Of a stretch of 64,000 nt of DNA, positions 12,583 through 24,413 are shown piece by piece. A program made the position numbers and the translations under genes. Origin of the DNA: Crambe crambe (Eukaryota; Porifera; Demospongiae; Poecilosclerida; Crambeidae). The stretch spans positions 1,202,501 to 1,266,500 of the forward strand of contig OZ004598.1 in NCBI GenBank assembly GCA_963924555.1, read 5' to 3'. How positions within the stretch are numbered: the first letter of the stretch is position 1; every line of letters begins with the position of its first letter. The notes beneath the pieces were generated by a model. It was not told where the DNA came from. It saw nothing but the letters and a program-made list of their open reading frames with translations, and ran no database searches.

Positions 12583-12975
12583 TATTTTCGAGGAATTAAA
12601 GTTTCGTGGATATCAGTACCAAGCTAGATTATAAAAATTTCGAGGATTTTAATTTCGCTTCGCATGCGTTGCAATATATCGCTCACACGCAGTGTAAAAA
12701 AAATGCACATGTGGTGATCGTGAGCAGCTGGAAGGATGACAAGTTTTAGTTACCCTTCAATGGTTAGGGAATTTCACGTCTATAGGAAGCTTGAAGTTCT
12801 GCTGTTCTGAAAGTGAAGTTCTGTAGCGAAGTTCTGATAGAGAGCCATCTGGGGTCAAATACTACTCCGTAATGACTAATGCGCATGCGCTAAAATTAGC
12901 AAATGTTAAAAATTCCGTGAAATGCAAAGTGACCGCAAAAACCACAAGATTAAAATCCCTCGAAAATATCTACCC
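12576..12975. mobile_element. MITE with GGGTAGATATTTTCGAGG ends
   Basis: The left end GGGTAGATATTTTCGAGG is the exact reverse complement of the right end CCTCGAAAATATCTACCC, 400 bp apart, with further similarity inside. No open reading frame. Its right half is the left boundary of the 6-kb duplication: bases from 12853 onward recur from 24260, but the left half does not. Confidence 0.85.
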
Positions 12976-12983
12976 AAACGGTA

Positions 12984-15018
12984 CTATAGCAGGGGTTTAT
13001 ACTTACCACATAAATTATTGATGCAAGAATTCTGTCCCACAAGACATTCTGAACACGCTGTCCCTTTCTTGTATGGCCTCATATTAGGGATGTTACCCCT
13101 GTTGATATCATGATGGATTAGTTAGCTATCTACTGTGTCCAAAATAATAATAATTGCCTTAAGATTATGGGCAACAGTTTTGGTTGTATCAGTTTTTTAA
13201 GATTTCTGAAGAGTATACATCCTGACAGTAGACCAGAGCGGAATATGGTGAGTTATTTCATGGCAGCCGTATTTTCATGAGCCAAAAGGCGAGTGAAAAT
13301 ACAGCCTATGAGTGAAATGACTCACCATGCCACATTCCATGATAAATGATTTATTCTATACTTGATAGCTCTATGTACTTACAAATAAGTATCTGTATCA
13401 TGATAGACTACTGACTTGTAAGTGGCTAGGCAGCTGCGTACAAGGAAAGCTGTAATACTTACCACAAAGCACCTAGCTATCCTTCACTGACAAAGCTTGG
13501 AAATTATGACTGTGTGCATGCTCAGTACAGCATGAATAATTCCGTGGAAATATGGGCAGCTACAATATAGAATAAATAAGCTTCCTAATTCTGAGGCTGA
13601 GATCAAAGGTGAGGTTTCCTGAATGTGAGAGACTTCAGCCGACTTATCAGACTTCTATGTCCCAACACATTATTAATGTACCTAAAGTGAGAAATTAAAA
13701 TGTTATCAAACTTGGCTCCTTTCACACAAAAGAAGCACATTCAGGTTGTCTGCTTACTTGAAAAACAGCACTAGTTCACCAAAATTAATTTGCAGGAAAG
13801 ATCACTGTAAGATCTCCTGCCTCAGAGTTAGGGAACTAGACTAGTTCTTCTGTCTGTTTTGTGTATGTAACACTAATACTGAAGCCAATACATAATCTTA
13901 ACAGTTAAAATCTACATGCGAATTGCGAGCACACATTTTATTTAGCAACTGCTTAAATTGAGTCACATACCTCAAGTTATATATACTTACTCTGGTGCAT
14001 AGTAGCATATGAATAAAACGGAGTTACGGACAGGAAAGCCATTAACTCTTGGGCAGATAACAGCTCCACAGCCGACAAAGGTGGTATTAGCCCATACCAG
14101 CTAACATAAAATGAAATGAGTTATTTTTCATTTCATTATAGCTAGCTACCATGATTGTCTAATTACAAGTAAGCTGTAATATCAAAAGGGGACACTATCC
14201 AAGGATAGTCATCATCTTGAACAAAGTATTTTCTGGATAACTGCATGCTGCATTGCATATCTGAAATACCTGAGTATAGAATGAGCATATCCCAGCTGAG
14301 GTGCACGAGTTTGTTTCAAAATTGAAACTCTCACGTTGACTGAACCATCCAGTGATCAACTGTACATAGTTAGGGGTTGTGGTACCAGTCACTGACCAGT
14401 TCTCCCCTACAGTATTGAAACTAGACACTTGAGAAGCCCTGTTAGGATTGGATTCTTGTTGACAACCCAGGGCAAAGGACTGGGCTGCTGAAGCTAAGTC
14501 CTCATTCCAGGCCTGCAATGAATATCAAGGATATATGCTGGTTATAAGGCTACAAGAGCTAGCCACATGTTATTTTTAAAAGCAACAAACCAATTGCAAG
14601 GTGCCAGATCCCTGAGTGGCTTCGGGGACTAGCTTGAGCCCCCCTCCTCTAAATTAATGAGATCATGCATAGTTGATGCGAATTTGACTTGTGCGTACTT
14701 TGCAATAACTATACTGAGCATCATGGCCAAACTATGTTATGCACTATGAGCTATGATTACACCCAGGAGTTGATTCATAGTATAAGCTATAGGCCATACA
14801 GTTAACCATTGAATTGACTAACTCACTAATGGTTGCATATTGCTGGCATTAAGTTCTGCAGAGCCTCTGTGTTCATTATGAGCAGTCACAATCCTGTCAA
14901 TATCCTCTCCAGAAAGTGTAATTACATCTGCAGGTGTGACTGACCACTGAAGGTTTAAGAGCAGAAGTAAAGGGAAACCAAAGCTCACTGGATTCAAGTT
15001 AACTCCTATATACTCCAT
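12984..15018 (-). CDS. CAP-domain secreted protein (minus strand)
   Basis: Exons on the minus strand are 15018-14827 (signal peptide LLLLLNLQW and the helix ending AHNEHRGSAE), 14512-14270 (CAP core, AWNEDLASAAQSFA, DNTVGENWSV-like GENWSV, ending CSFYTQ), 14100-13991 (LVWANTTFVGCGAVICP to CYYAPE) and 13098-13007 (NMRPYKKGTACSEC to CINNLC). Phases are 0, 0, 2 and then 1. The first in-frame ATG is 15018. A tail exon in phase 1 was not found; reading through the last donor reaches TAG at 12986-12984 after seven residues, giving 219 residues. CAP proteins are secreted and often act in defence or reproduction. The cavity His in AHN is present, but the HYTQ motif reads FYTQ. Whether the lost tail was removed by the adjacent MITE and duplication boundary is inference. 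Confidence 0.75.
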
Positions 15019-15240
15019 ATTTACTGTAATTAGCAACCACCAACTGGCTAAATCTATCTTTTAATCGCCTAGAGCCAAAGAGCTAAAGATGTAAATTGGT
15101 TAAATCAACACCAGCCATTTGCTAATTAACTGTTGTACGCATGCGCTCAGCGCAGCGGCGCGGGAGCACCGTAGGCGACCCTTTACCATAGAAAATGGTA
15201 AAGGGTCGGCTATGCCTCTTTAGAGAGAGATCTCTCTGAG
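15019..15240. promoter_or_regulatory. Possible shared upstream region of divergent genes
   Basis: The 222 bp between the minus-strand CAP start and the plus-strand candidate ATG at 15241 are locally GC-rich (GCGCAGCGGCGCGGGAG near 15150). A stem of GACCCTTTACCAT and its complement (15178-15208) lies inside. The matching stretch near 26440-26520 keeps the GC-rich part but has lost the stem. A bidirectional promoter is inferred only from position. Confidence 0.35.
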
Positions 15241-17164
15241 ATGACTAGTCAACTCATCCAACTGTCTTTCAAACAGGTACACAGAGTGTGCATGTGTGTT
15301 GGTCTCTCCACCTCCTCCATTATGAAGTTCCCTTTTTATTATTAAACGAAATCCATGATACGTAAATGTACCCGGTCCCCACAGATGGAAATTTTATGCT
15401 GTACGGTTGGTTAGTTTGATTCCCTATTTTTCTAGATTTTGAAGCCAATGAGGGTATTGAGAAGAGAACCATTGTAGAGGTGAGTGTTTATGCTGTCAGA
15501 ATTTCTATGACATGTAACTACAGTGTATAACAGGCAAATAATTCTTCTTTTCCGTATGATAGTGGGGGGGGGAAAAGTATCATATATACTAGCCTTGTAT
15601 CCAGGCCTTTTCTTTTGTGGGAGGAGGACGTATGAGGGTATGTATACACATATTATGTACATGGACAGAGATTTGAGCATGTCCAGTTAAACATGGGGTC
15701 AAAGGTTGATTACTCTGCATTCTTTTGCCTGCAGAGAGAGAGTTCTATTTAGCATAGATTCATGAATTTTACAACCAGTGCACAATCCAGGAACCAGCAA
15801 GGAATGTGTAGTATGTTAGTAATAATTATTGCTATAACTGGAATGGACTTATTTCTTTGTTTTTGTTTTTATCAGGAAGATATCGACCATGGTCTGAGTT
15901 TTGCACGCAATCCTGGATTTGATGAACTGGCCAACAAGGCTTGGCTTGGCTTGAAATCTCAACTTCATGTGTGGTATCTTTCAGTTATTTGAGAACAGTA
16001 TCTCTCTGACAGGAACTGGTACATATGACCAAGGTCTGTATGTGTGTTAAAGGCTTAGGAATAATGGAGTTCATTCATAACCCCTTGAGTCTTGACCTAC
16101 AACAAGTGGCTATATGAATTTGTTCAAGGTGAAACATCACTCTGATGGGCCCATTTTTCTTTCATGTGGTTAAAACAATGTTATTAGCCACAAGAATATC
16201 AAAATCCTTTAATGTGGTATTCAAGCACCTCTCTGATCAGTTTCACTGGGGAGAAATCCTGTTCGTTCTTTATCTGTACATTGTGTATAGATTCATAACC
16301 CCTTGAGTCTTCATCAAATAACAAGTAGGCATCTATTATAGTGTTTACATAGTCAAAACATTTGCTGTTTTGATGCTTTTTTGACTCAAATTCATAGTTC
16401 AGACAAATAACAGATTCATAACCCCTTGAAAAACAGCGACTGTCACATAGTAGTTGCCCTTATAATTCTACTAATAACAGATTTAAGCATGCACAGTTAA
16501 ACATTGCTTTTATGAATGGGGTCAAAGGTCAGTTACTCCATGATAGTTCTTCACCAAGTAACAAGTAGTTGGCGCTTTAATGTTCCCGTTTTCATAGTTT
16601 GCTGTTTTGGTGCTTTATGACTTCAAATTCATAGTTCTTTATCTAGAGATAAAGAACATTGTATATAGATTCATAATCCTTTGAGTCTTGACCAGATAAC
16701 AAGTTGGTGCCTAAGAACTTTGATTTGCTGTTTGGTGTTTTTTGTTTTTTTGTTGTTTTTTTTATTTTTTATAGAATGTTTATACCACCCAGAAGTACAC
16801 CCCTCTCCCTCCTCTTCCTCCTTCTCTTAAATCTATGTTCTCCCCTAGATTTATAAAAATTGAAGGGGGAGCTAAGTGCTGGCTGCTGACTAATAGCTAT
16901 TATTAGTATGTAGTTTTATAGCTAGATCAGTGAAAAATCCAATCATTTCCTGAGTGGCAACACTACATTACAATTAGGAGTCTGTTGCTAGTATTCTTTA
17001 CTGGTATGTATATAATTATAGGTTCTTGTCATGCCATCAACGGGTGGACAAAGTTAGAGCGTCTGAAGGTGGAGAAAGGGTTATGGGTGTATGCCTGGAG
17101 GGAGTGGAAGAATACCAGATACAGCAAATTCCGGAAGAGAAATTTGGCTCAAGCTAACTTGTAA
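15241..17164 (+). CDS. Unidentified multi-exon gene, exon set incomplete
   Basis: Candidate exons are 15241-15276 (ATG, MTSQLIQLSFKQ, good donor), 15436-15479 (FEANEGIEKRTIVE, donor GTGAGT) and an exon from 15876 (EDIDHGLSFARNPGFDELAN, in phase with the previous one; the 3' boundary is unclear), and a last exon from 17022. The last exon is open in two frames: one reads GSCHAINGWTKLERLKVEKG and ends ...AQANL at TAA 17162-17164; the other ends at 17157. The first-to-second exon join does not keep phase, so an exon is missing or the start is wrong. The FEANEG-HGLSF part weakly recalls LYR-motif mitochondrial proteins; I do not claim it. Broken copies occur at 26546-27022, 28940-29300 and 32644-32771, which supports a real, duplicated gene. 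Confidence 0.35.
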
Positions 17165-17749
17165 ACAGAGTCTCATCTCCGTCCGGATATTCATGGCCTA
17201 ATTTTTTATAACTCTGGTGTACATGCTTTATTATTAAAGTGTTGATATTGGAATTACCTCCATTAAGGAATATGAAGTATTAGTATTGATACATTAACAA
17301 ACAGCATTCACCATACACAATCCTTGCTGATTGAGAACATCTTTTACACCCCCTAAAATGATACATTGCCCCATAGAAATAGTAACTCCACCCCCTTTCA
17401 CTTCTGATAATTATTTCTGCCCTTCCCCATAGGTGTCCACAGTCATAATTTTTCTCACCTCATGTAGCAGCTGTGTGGAGATCGACTTCGCTGCATTGTT
17501 GTTGTTTTTTTGAGCATTTGAGTTATGGGCAAAAAAAGAAGTGTTTAGTACACTTGAGCCTATTCTCTATAATAGTTGATTCCTGTGGAAATGGTGTTAG
17601 CCTAGGTTGGAGTCTAGACACAGGGCTTAACACTTCAGTTGAATGAGACAAATAGTATTAATTTTATCAAGATCATGCATCAGGATCTGATCTGTGGCTC
17701 CTAACCACAATCTGTATATAGCTAGCTAAGTTGCATGGTTGTATAATTA

Positions 17750-18260
17750 CAAGTGAATGCAAAAAATTTCTTCGAAATAAAAATGTGAAGTAGGGATGAC
17801 CACAAATTTAGCACATAATAATTATTATAGCTATTATAACTGCAGCTTCATTATGAAAACCAAGTACTGCAGCATCGAAGCAGTATGGCCCAAAAATCTA
17901 GCTGGAATATGTATTATAACTGCATGCAAGAGAGTGAACTTAGTGAAGTGACCCTTACCCATCATCAAGTACGAGATACTATTCCTACTTCACTCCCTTG
18001 GCCCTTGATCATGGGAGTGAAGTAGGAATAGTATCTTGTACTTGATGATGGGTAAGGGTCACTTCACTAAGTTCACTCTCTTGCATGCAGTTATAATACA
18101 TATTCCAGCTAGATTTTTGGGCCATACTGCTTCGATGCTGCAGTACTTGGTTTTCATAATGAAGCTGCAGTTATAATAGCTATAATAATTATTATGTGCT
18201 AAATTTGTGGTCATCCCTACTTCACATTTTTATTTCGAAGAAATTTTTTGCATTCACTTG
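17750..18260. mobile_element. 511-bp near-perfect palindromic element
   Basis: Two arms of about 246 bp (17750-17995 and 18015-18260) are inverted copies of each other with very few differences; the ends are CAAGTGAATGC and GCATTCACTTG and the centre is near CTTGGCCCTTGATCATGGG. Related shorter elements lie at 29672-29888 and, as a 3' fragment, 18687-18784. The partial duplicate at 33330 lacks it at the corresponding place (sequence similarity stops at GTATAATTA), so the element may be a late insertion or mark the breakpoint. Confidence 0.88.
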
Positions 18261-18686
18261 TTTGCATTCTTTTTCTTTGTGATTATGAAAATTGATAGAC
18301 ACTAAAGGTATAGCTAATGCTTCCTTGATTGAACTAAATTTATTTAATGATCAAATTTTATAGTATTTCATTCTGTTCAGGGAGGAGAGTTTGAAGGATG
18401 ATCATCTGCAGTGTAATGGAGTACTGAAAAGAGTGAACATTTTAAAAGTGAACAGCATTAGCTAATTTTTACGTATGTGATCACTGAAATAATTATTGAG
18501 ATGGTACGTATGTCTTGCTTGAGGGAGGTGTATGGGGATTGGGGAGTTTATGCAGTGGCTGTGCATATTTGGTGTAGTGATCATAATAGCGGATGCCATC
18601 AAATGGCCACATCCTGTGCAGGTGTTATATGAGGAGAACTGCTATTAATTGCCCCACCCCTTTTATGAGGTAATATTGCAAAGATT

Positions 18687-18784
18687 ATTTTCATATGAGG
18701 CTGCAGCACATTATAGATAGCCCAGCTAGATTTTAGGCTTCCCTACTTAACCTTTTTATTTGAAGAAATTTTTTACGCTCACTT
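18687..18784. mobile_element. 3' fragment of the palindromic element family
   Basis: ATATGAGGCTGCAGCACATT through CAGCTAGATTTTAGGCT and TTGAAGAAATTTTTTACGCTCACTT matches the right half of the element at 29672-29888. The left half is absent. Confidence 0.7.
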
Positions 18785-19263
18785 ATTTCTATCCTTTTTC
18801 TTAGTGCTTGAAGTTGAATGAGGGAGGCTACAATACAGTACTATACAAAGCCAGTCTACATAAACCTTATCTTTTTCTTTTGTAGGTACATACAGTGTCT
18901 CTGGTTGAAGAATTTGTTTAGCTATTTAAGTTTTGTTGATATAAAACTTTACAGCAACAGCAATGTGCATGGCATGGTGAAGTGAGCTGACTACACTACA
19001 GCAAAGTACTGGCTATAATGCTACTATAGGATAGGATGAGCATCTGTACTGTAATAAATGAATGGCTTAAGCTTACGTGGCTCCGCCCATAAACCCTGCC
19101 CCCTTCAAAATGGCGTAGAAAGATTAGCAGTGTTCCGAGTGCTATTAGTATAGAATAGTGAAGTAGAGCCTTAGTCAAAACTAATAGCAAAAGATCAGCC
19201 TCTAGGTGCCGCTCTAACAGATGGCCAAAGCAGAATTTTGATGACTATAGCCAGTAAGCCGGT

Positions 19264-20985
19264 GTCACAGTTTATTTTGTCGCTGGGCGACAGAATTTCC
19301 TAGGATATTTTGTCGCCGCCAGGATATATTGTCGCTGCATGCAACGTACGTAGCTATTGGAGAGGTGGCAGCTACATCGATTATACGAAGAAAATTTATC
19401 GCTCTCAAACTAAATCTCTAGCTACTAGACAGCAATGCATTGTGGGGCGAGACTGAGCTGAATGTGATGCATGTTCCCTTTTATATAGCAAGGGTGAAAC
19501 AATGAGAATGACCTCTCTTTCTGAAAACAATCTCTGGTCTGCATTCTCTTAGACTGGCTAGCTGTTTGTGACATATCTTTTCTTTGTAGCTGTGCTTTGA
19601 GCAGGATGTCTTGCCTTCTATCTCCTACTTTCTTCAGTGGTCTTGGAAGCATGCTAATTTGTTCCATTCTTTAATAGCATCTGCTATTCGATGCCTGAGG
19701 CATTCTTTTCTCTGGGCCAGCATTATCTCAGATATATAGGCCTATAATCCAAAGTCTAGAGCCAACTCGCTAGTGTGGGGCTCGCCCCAGCTATAGGATT
19801 AAAAATCTCCTAGTTTCTCTCTTAGTGATAAATCTCATCTAGCTAACTAGCTATAGCAATAAAATCTCCTAGGAAATTTGTTACTATACATGGGCATAAG
19901 AAGCAGGGGGGCTGGGGGGGCTTCAGCCCCCCCCCCCCCCCCCCCCCCCACTCAAAATGGATAGTACCTGCACATAGGCATTAGTATAAATTATGCAAAA
20001 CAGATGCTGCATGTCAACTAAGTATTAAGCTATTATAAGTATTAACATCACAGAATGAGATGACATTGCATATTGGTTAATTGAGTATTAGTAACACCTA
20101 ACTCAGCAGTTAGCTTGGCTCTACTATGGCACAGAGGAGAATTCATCGCTCCAATTCAGTTCTCAAATTGATTATCGATGTAAGATTGCATATGTATATT
20201 ATAAATAAAAATTATTGTATTTGCAAGTGATGATGCAGCTGGTCCATCTTCAGAGACCTCAATCACAAGCACTGACGCCACTGCATAGGCAGTGGAACAG
20301 GTAAGGCCAGTCAGGCTAAGTGGCTATCAATCAATAATAAAATATTTTGGGATTAATTATTATGTGGCTATCAATCAATAACTTAAATACATATGATGCT
20401 CAAGTATAGCAAACTGTAGAACTTCGGTGTTCTGGGGAATTATGTTTCAATTTTGGGCTAGACCAATCGAATCTTGCTTCCAACACGACTGTTGAGCCAG
20501 TTGATGGTACACTGGTATCCAAAAATGGGTGTGGTTAAGGAAAGTGGGGCGTGGTCAGCTAAAAAATTTTCCCACGCGCAAGCGCGCGGATCAGCATAGC
20601 CCCCCCACCAGAAAATATCTTCTTACGCCCCTGCTATAATGAGAGATCATAGAGCAATGCTCTGTTTATCATAGGTGCAACAAAATCTCAGAGTCATGCA
20701 AGCTTGTTAGCTATTCACTTTTGTTGGGTGTCATTAGCTATGTAGCTATCACTCATACTTCAAAGGAGCATTTTTTTTTCCTGGTAAATTTGTAGCAAAG
20801 TAATATAGCTAGCTATAGCTGCTTTTTGCAATAGTTAAACTAGCTTGTAGCTAGTAATAGCTGACTCAGGATTATCTTGTCATACGCAACATTATTTCCT
20901 AGATAATTAATAATATAACTAGCTATAGCTATACGATGATGATTGTTCTGACAATGAAGTACATTAAGTGATGGTTAGTCTTCTT
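19264..20985. other. Spacer between duplication copies, repeat debris
   Basis: Contains three nearby TATTTTGTCGC-like words (about 19272-19335), and a probable transposon remnant from about 19889 to 20637 whose ends (GGGCATAAGAAGCAGGGGGG and the complement of CTTCTTACGCCCCTGCT) are inverted relatives. A run of about 21 C bases at 19929 lies inside. No gene is supported. Confidence 0.5.
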
Positions 20986-20991
20986 GACAAT

Positions 20992-21690
20992 TGCTGCAAA
21001 TCCACTCATTGGTATCTGGTTGTTTAATGAATGGTATTGCTGCAAATCCACTCATTGGTATCTGGTTGTTTAATGAATGGTACACATCTTAGATGGTAAG
21101 CCTCTCCACATTCACTACACTCTTTGTTATCATCACAAGAAATGGGTCTCAGACAAGAACACAACAGAATTTGATGAAAAGGCATGCCATTTACTCGTAC
21201 AAGATTCTTGGGACTTGCAACTTGTCTGCTTGGGAAAGACTCAAACTTTTTCCTGTGGAAGCATTTTCTCAAATGGTTGCGCATCTGTGACTCCTCAAAG
21301 ATGATGAGGTTCAGATCATCTCCTAAAGTAAAATGAACTGCAAAAGCAATTGCAAATACTCCACTATTGTTGCAATTTTGCGGTTTTTGGACTGCAGGCA
21401 AATCTACTACCAACTGAAGGATATCATCATTCTTGCTGATTAGTGACTTATATACAAGAGCAAGTTGATCCTCCAGCATTGTAATAGGGCCATCAATATA
21501 ACTGTTGTATATGGTTAGCACCTCTTCACGAAAGCTTGATGTAATCCAACTGTTATCATAATCCAAGAAATGAATTTGGAGAAAAATTTCATGTGATCCA
21601 CTGATTGCTGCGAGGTTGAGAGGGGACTGCAAGCCATGGATTCTAGGGAACTAGGCCGATATTATTTTCTGGGCAAGATCTATATGGGCA
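20992..21690 (-). pseudogene. Decayed Ulp1-like (C48) protease and PHD-finger ORF
   Basis: On the minus strand an open frame of about 200 residues reads HGLQSPLNL, a DGPITMLEDQLALVY stretch, SGVFAIAFAVHFTLGDD and a PHD-like region (CSECGEAYHLRCVPF, then EWIC). Similar protease-plus-PHD frames are common in transposon-linked genes of marine invertebrates. Three faults are visible: an in-frame TAG at 21653-21651 just upstream of FPRIHGLQS, while the matching frame continues upstream as HIDLAQKI; the catalytic DCG motif reads NSG; and a 46-bp tandem duplication at 20992-21083 replaces the final CxxC with a different end (SNTIH). It is a dead copy. Confidence 0.7.
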
Positions 21691-22008
21691 CATGAGAGTT
21701 CCTTTCCATGTACGTATGAGTGATTCTCTCATTTCTTTATTGAAATGTGGGAATTTCTTTAAAGGTTTCTGTGGTCTTTCTGTTTTCCTTTGGTCCTGCA
21801 CATGTATATATGATTACAGTAATATGTTGATGCATGCATGGCACTGTATTGCGTAGGCAGAGTTACTGGAATTTAATACACTGCCCACGCCCAATTAAGT
21901 CGGTTCTAGGTCGATTACAAGCTCACGTGTGGTCGCGTACCAGGCCTTCCACAAGCTTATTATTGCGCGTGGAATCGCCTGGGGACGAGGCTAGTCAAAT
22001 CATAGATA
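21691..22008. other. Spacer, no gene seen
   Basis: No supported frame; the 72-residue frame at 21834 has no recognisable feature and runs into the inverted-repeat element. Confidence 0.45.
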
Positions 22009-23100
22009 TAAGAGGTTTACGGGATTGGAAACGGATCACGTGCTCTCGTTAGCAACTAACAACCGAGGCGCGTTGACAGCTGAATGACATAGCACTTTTG
22101 TCAAAGTTGCTGTTCTGACAAGATCCGTGAGGTAAGACTTATGCCAATGATACTATAATACACTAGAGCATAGATTTACTGTATGAAATAAATTTCAGCT
22201 CAGATTTTCAAGTTTATTCCTACAAATACTACTGTAGTGGTTAATGGGACTGTAATCCCTCTCACGCTTGATGGAATCAATTGCTGTTGCCCATTTTCTG
22301 ATCAAAAGGCATGTAAACTTTAGCTACATGGAATAGTAATGTTGGTTTTTGTATTAGCTGACATATATTGTCTCTAGCATTTGCAAGTGGTGTTAAAACT
22401 GTAATCCCTCTCCCAAGAAATAGATTAACAATATTGAAACTGTATTAGTTATTTCAGGGAAAGGATAGAACAGTAAATGGAATTGGTGCATTCGTTTTCT
22501 ATACAATTGTCATCCTATGGAGATGGCAAGCTTACTATATTTCCCCCCTAATATCCATAGGGTCCACAGGACAGCTGACTGAGCCGAATTCTTGAGGTGG
22601 ATGGTGTCAAAACCCAACAGCCAAAAGCTGGAAGTATTGCAATAATGTTGATGAGGGAGAACTGAGCAGAAACTGGCGGATAACTTTGGGGCAAAATTAT
22701 CTAGCTATAATAATAATGAATTTATGTCTAATTTTAATACCAAAAGTCATTCTGGCCTTTCTTTCAAATCAATCACATAAAATTAATGTATAATGAGCAA
22801 TGATAGGTACTCATAGTTATAATTACAAGGAAAAAAGTTATGAATAATTAATAACTTCCTTCCTCAGACTCTCCAACTTCAACTCTCTTACTCTTCACTT
22901 CTTCAATACCTTCCCCTTAGCTTACTTGTACTATTCTGTGAGCTGTAGGGGCAGAATATCACTTTAACTGCCTTGAAAGGAGTGAATATTGATCTCTTTT
23001 CACAACGATTAATATAATTAATGCTGCATGCGCGTGCGCATCTGTCAACGCGCCACTGTTGTGCAGTTCATTGGGCGTTTCCAATCCCGTAAAACCTCTT
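22009..23100. mobile_element. 1.1-kb element with 24-bp inverted ends
   Basis: The left end AAGAGGTTTACGGGATTGGA is matched by the complement of the right end (23076-23100, CGTTTCCAATCCCGTAAAAC). A second pair of inverted words (GGCGCGTTGACAG) lies just inside both ends. No transposase is visible, so it is non-autonomous. It shares the GGATTGGAAAC core with the element ending at 24238. Confidence 0.75.
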
Positions 23101-23105
23101 ACAGT

Positions 23106-23360
23106 GGTTTTACCCAATCTTGCAAAAATTGGTCGTCAGGCGTCATCCGTATACACATGCGCACTGCTTGAATTTTGAAATTGCGCTCAGATTTGGAAAG
23201 AACTTCAGAGAAGTAAGCTTTGAAGAGCTAGCTAGTGACTGTTCTAGTATAGTTCTAACCTACTAGCATGCCACTCACCTTCTCCGGTAAGATTTTCGAG
23301 GCTCAAAGTCGAGCATGCGCGAGAATGCACACTCAGCATTTTGCAAGATTGAGTAAAACC
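23106..23360. mobile_element. 255-bp MITE with GGTTTTAC ends
   Basis: The left end GGTTTTACCCAATCTTGCAA pairs with the complement of the right end (TTTTGCAAGATTGAGTAAAACC). It has no coding capacity. Confidence 0.75.
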
Positions 23361-24238
23361 ATAGATATTAGACACGGAACAGGATTGGAAACTGTCTACG
23401 TCATATGACGTCACGCCCATTAAGCTAATACATTTCGCGCATGCTATCCGCGTTGTAACCATAGAAAATTTAGCCCTATTGTCGCAATACATTTTCTGAG
23501 GAAGAGAGGTACAAACTTTGTGGGACTAGAGCTACGAGTGCAAGTGCTTTTCTAGCAATTTTATCCTATAGAAGTTTGGAAGGTAAAGTTTCTTACTGGA
23601 ATAGACTGAAATTAAGAGTGTAATAACTGTTTTTGGTGTAGGATATGTTGCTAAAGATTTTATAGGCCTATCAATTTGTGGGACTAGAACAGGACTCACA
23701 TAAATTTAGAAGTCAAGTGTTTGGTATCTTTTAGTAGTATAATAGTTTGTCTATCGGATGATATATGCTATATTGATTCATAGCTGTTAGTTTTCTTTTA
23801 ATGCAGTGTTAAACTATGGGTTAAATAGTTATTATTATTACATTTCTATTATTTATTTGCATTATCATGTTTTATTATCCACTCCACGAAGCTCTCTGCA
23901 CAAGAACGGGCATCTATAGATGGCTGGAGAAGAAGACTAAACTCTTCATCTTTCAAAACTTGAGATACGAATCTCTCATAGATATGTACTATCTAGCTAG
24001 ATCTAGTCTCATATCAAATTTTGTTATTTTTATAAAAGCACAACATGGAAACACTCTAGTCCAGCTAATATTAAGCTACTAGACTAATATCCGCTCTGAT
24101 ATTTTTTTCAGAACTCATTCTTAACTATTATGTGGTAACTATGCATTCATATCTCGCGCCAAAATTTCCCGGCAAACACGGATAGCACGCGCATGGTAGT
24201 ATTAAGTTTCCAATCCTGTTCCGTGTCTACTATCTATG
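23361..24238. mobile_element. Element with ACACGGAACAGGATTGGAAAC ends
   Basis: Left end 23361-23391 (ATAGATATTAGACACGGAAC onward) pairs with the complement of 24207-24238. Just outside, GGTAAAACCACTGTA at 24239-24253 pairs with TACAGTGGTTTTACC at 23100-23114, so this element lies inside a further inverted pair and the three elements appear nested. A TGACGTCA palindrome (23406-23413) lies near its left end. Confidence 0.7.
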
Positions 24239-24413
24239 GTAAAACCACTGTATATCTATGGTCAAATACTACTCCGTAATGACTAATGCGCATGCGCTAA
24301 AATTAGCGAATGTTAAAAATTCCGTGAAATGCAAAGTGACCGCGAAAACCACAAGATTAAAATCCCTCGAAAATATCTACCTATACAGTACTATAGCAGG
24401 GGTTTATACTTAC

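Larger units (their letters stand above)
12853..19263. repeat. Segmental duplication, copy 1 (about 6.4 kb)
   Basis: From GGTCAAATACTACTCCG at 12853 to GATGGCCAAAG near 19230 and the CCAGTAAG word beyond, the sequence is collinear with 24260-30398, with many indels and inserted repeats in each copy. It contains the minus-strand CAP gene, a divergent unidentified gene, a 511-bp palindromic element and a partial copy of that element. A third partial copy of 16965-17745 occurs at about 32575-33345. Confidence 0.85.

Noticed and set aside
12922..13113. 63-residue plus-strand frame, conserved at 24329-24520
   Set aside because: It is antisense to the fourth exon of the CAP gene and partly inside the MITE; conservation comes from the duplication.
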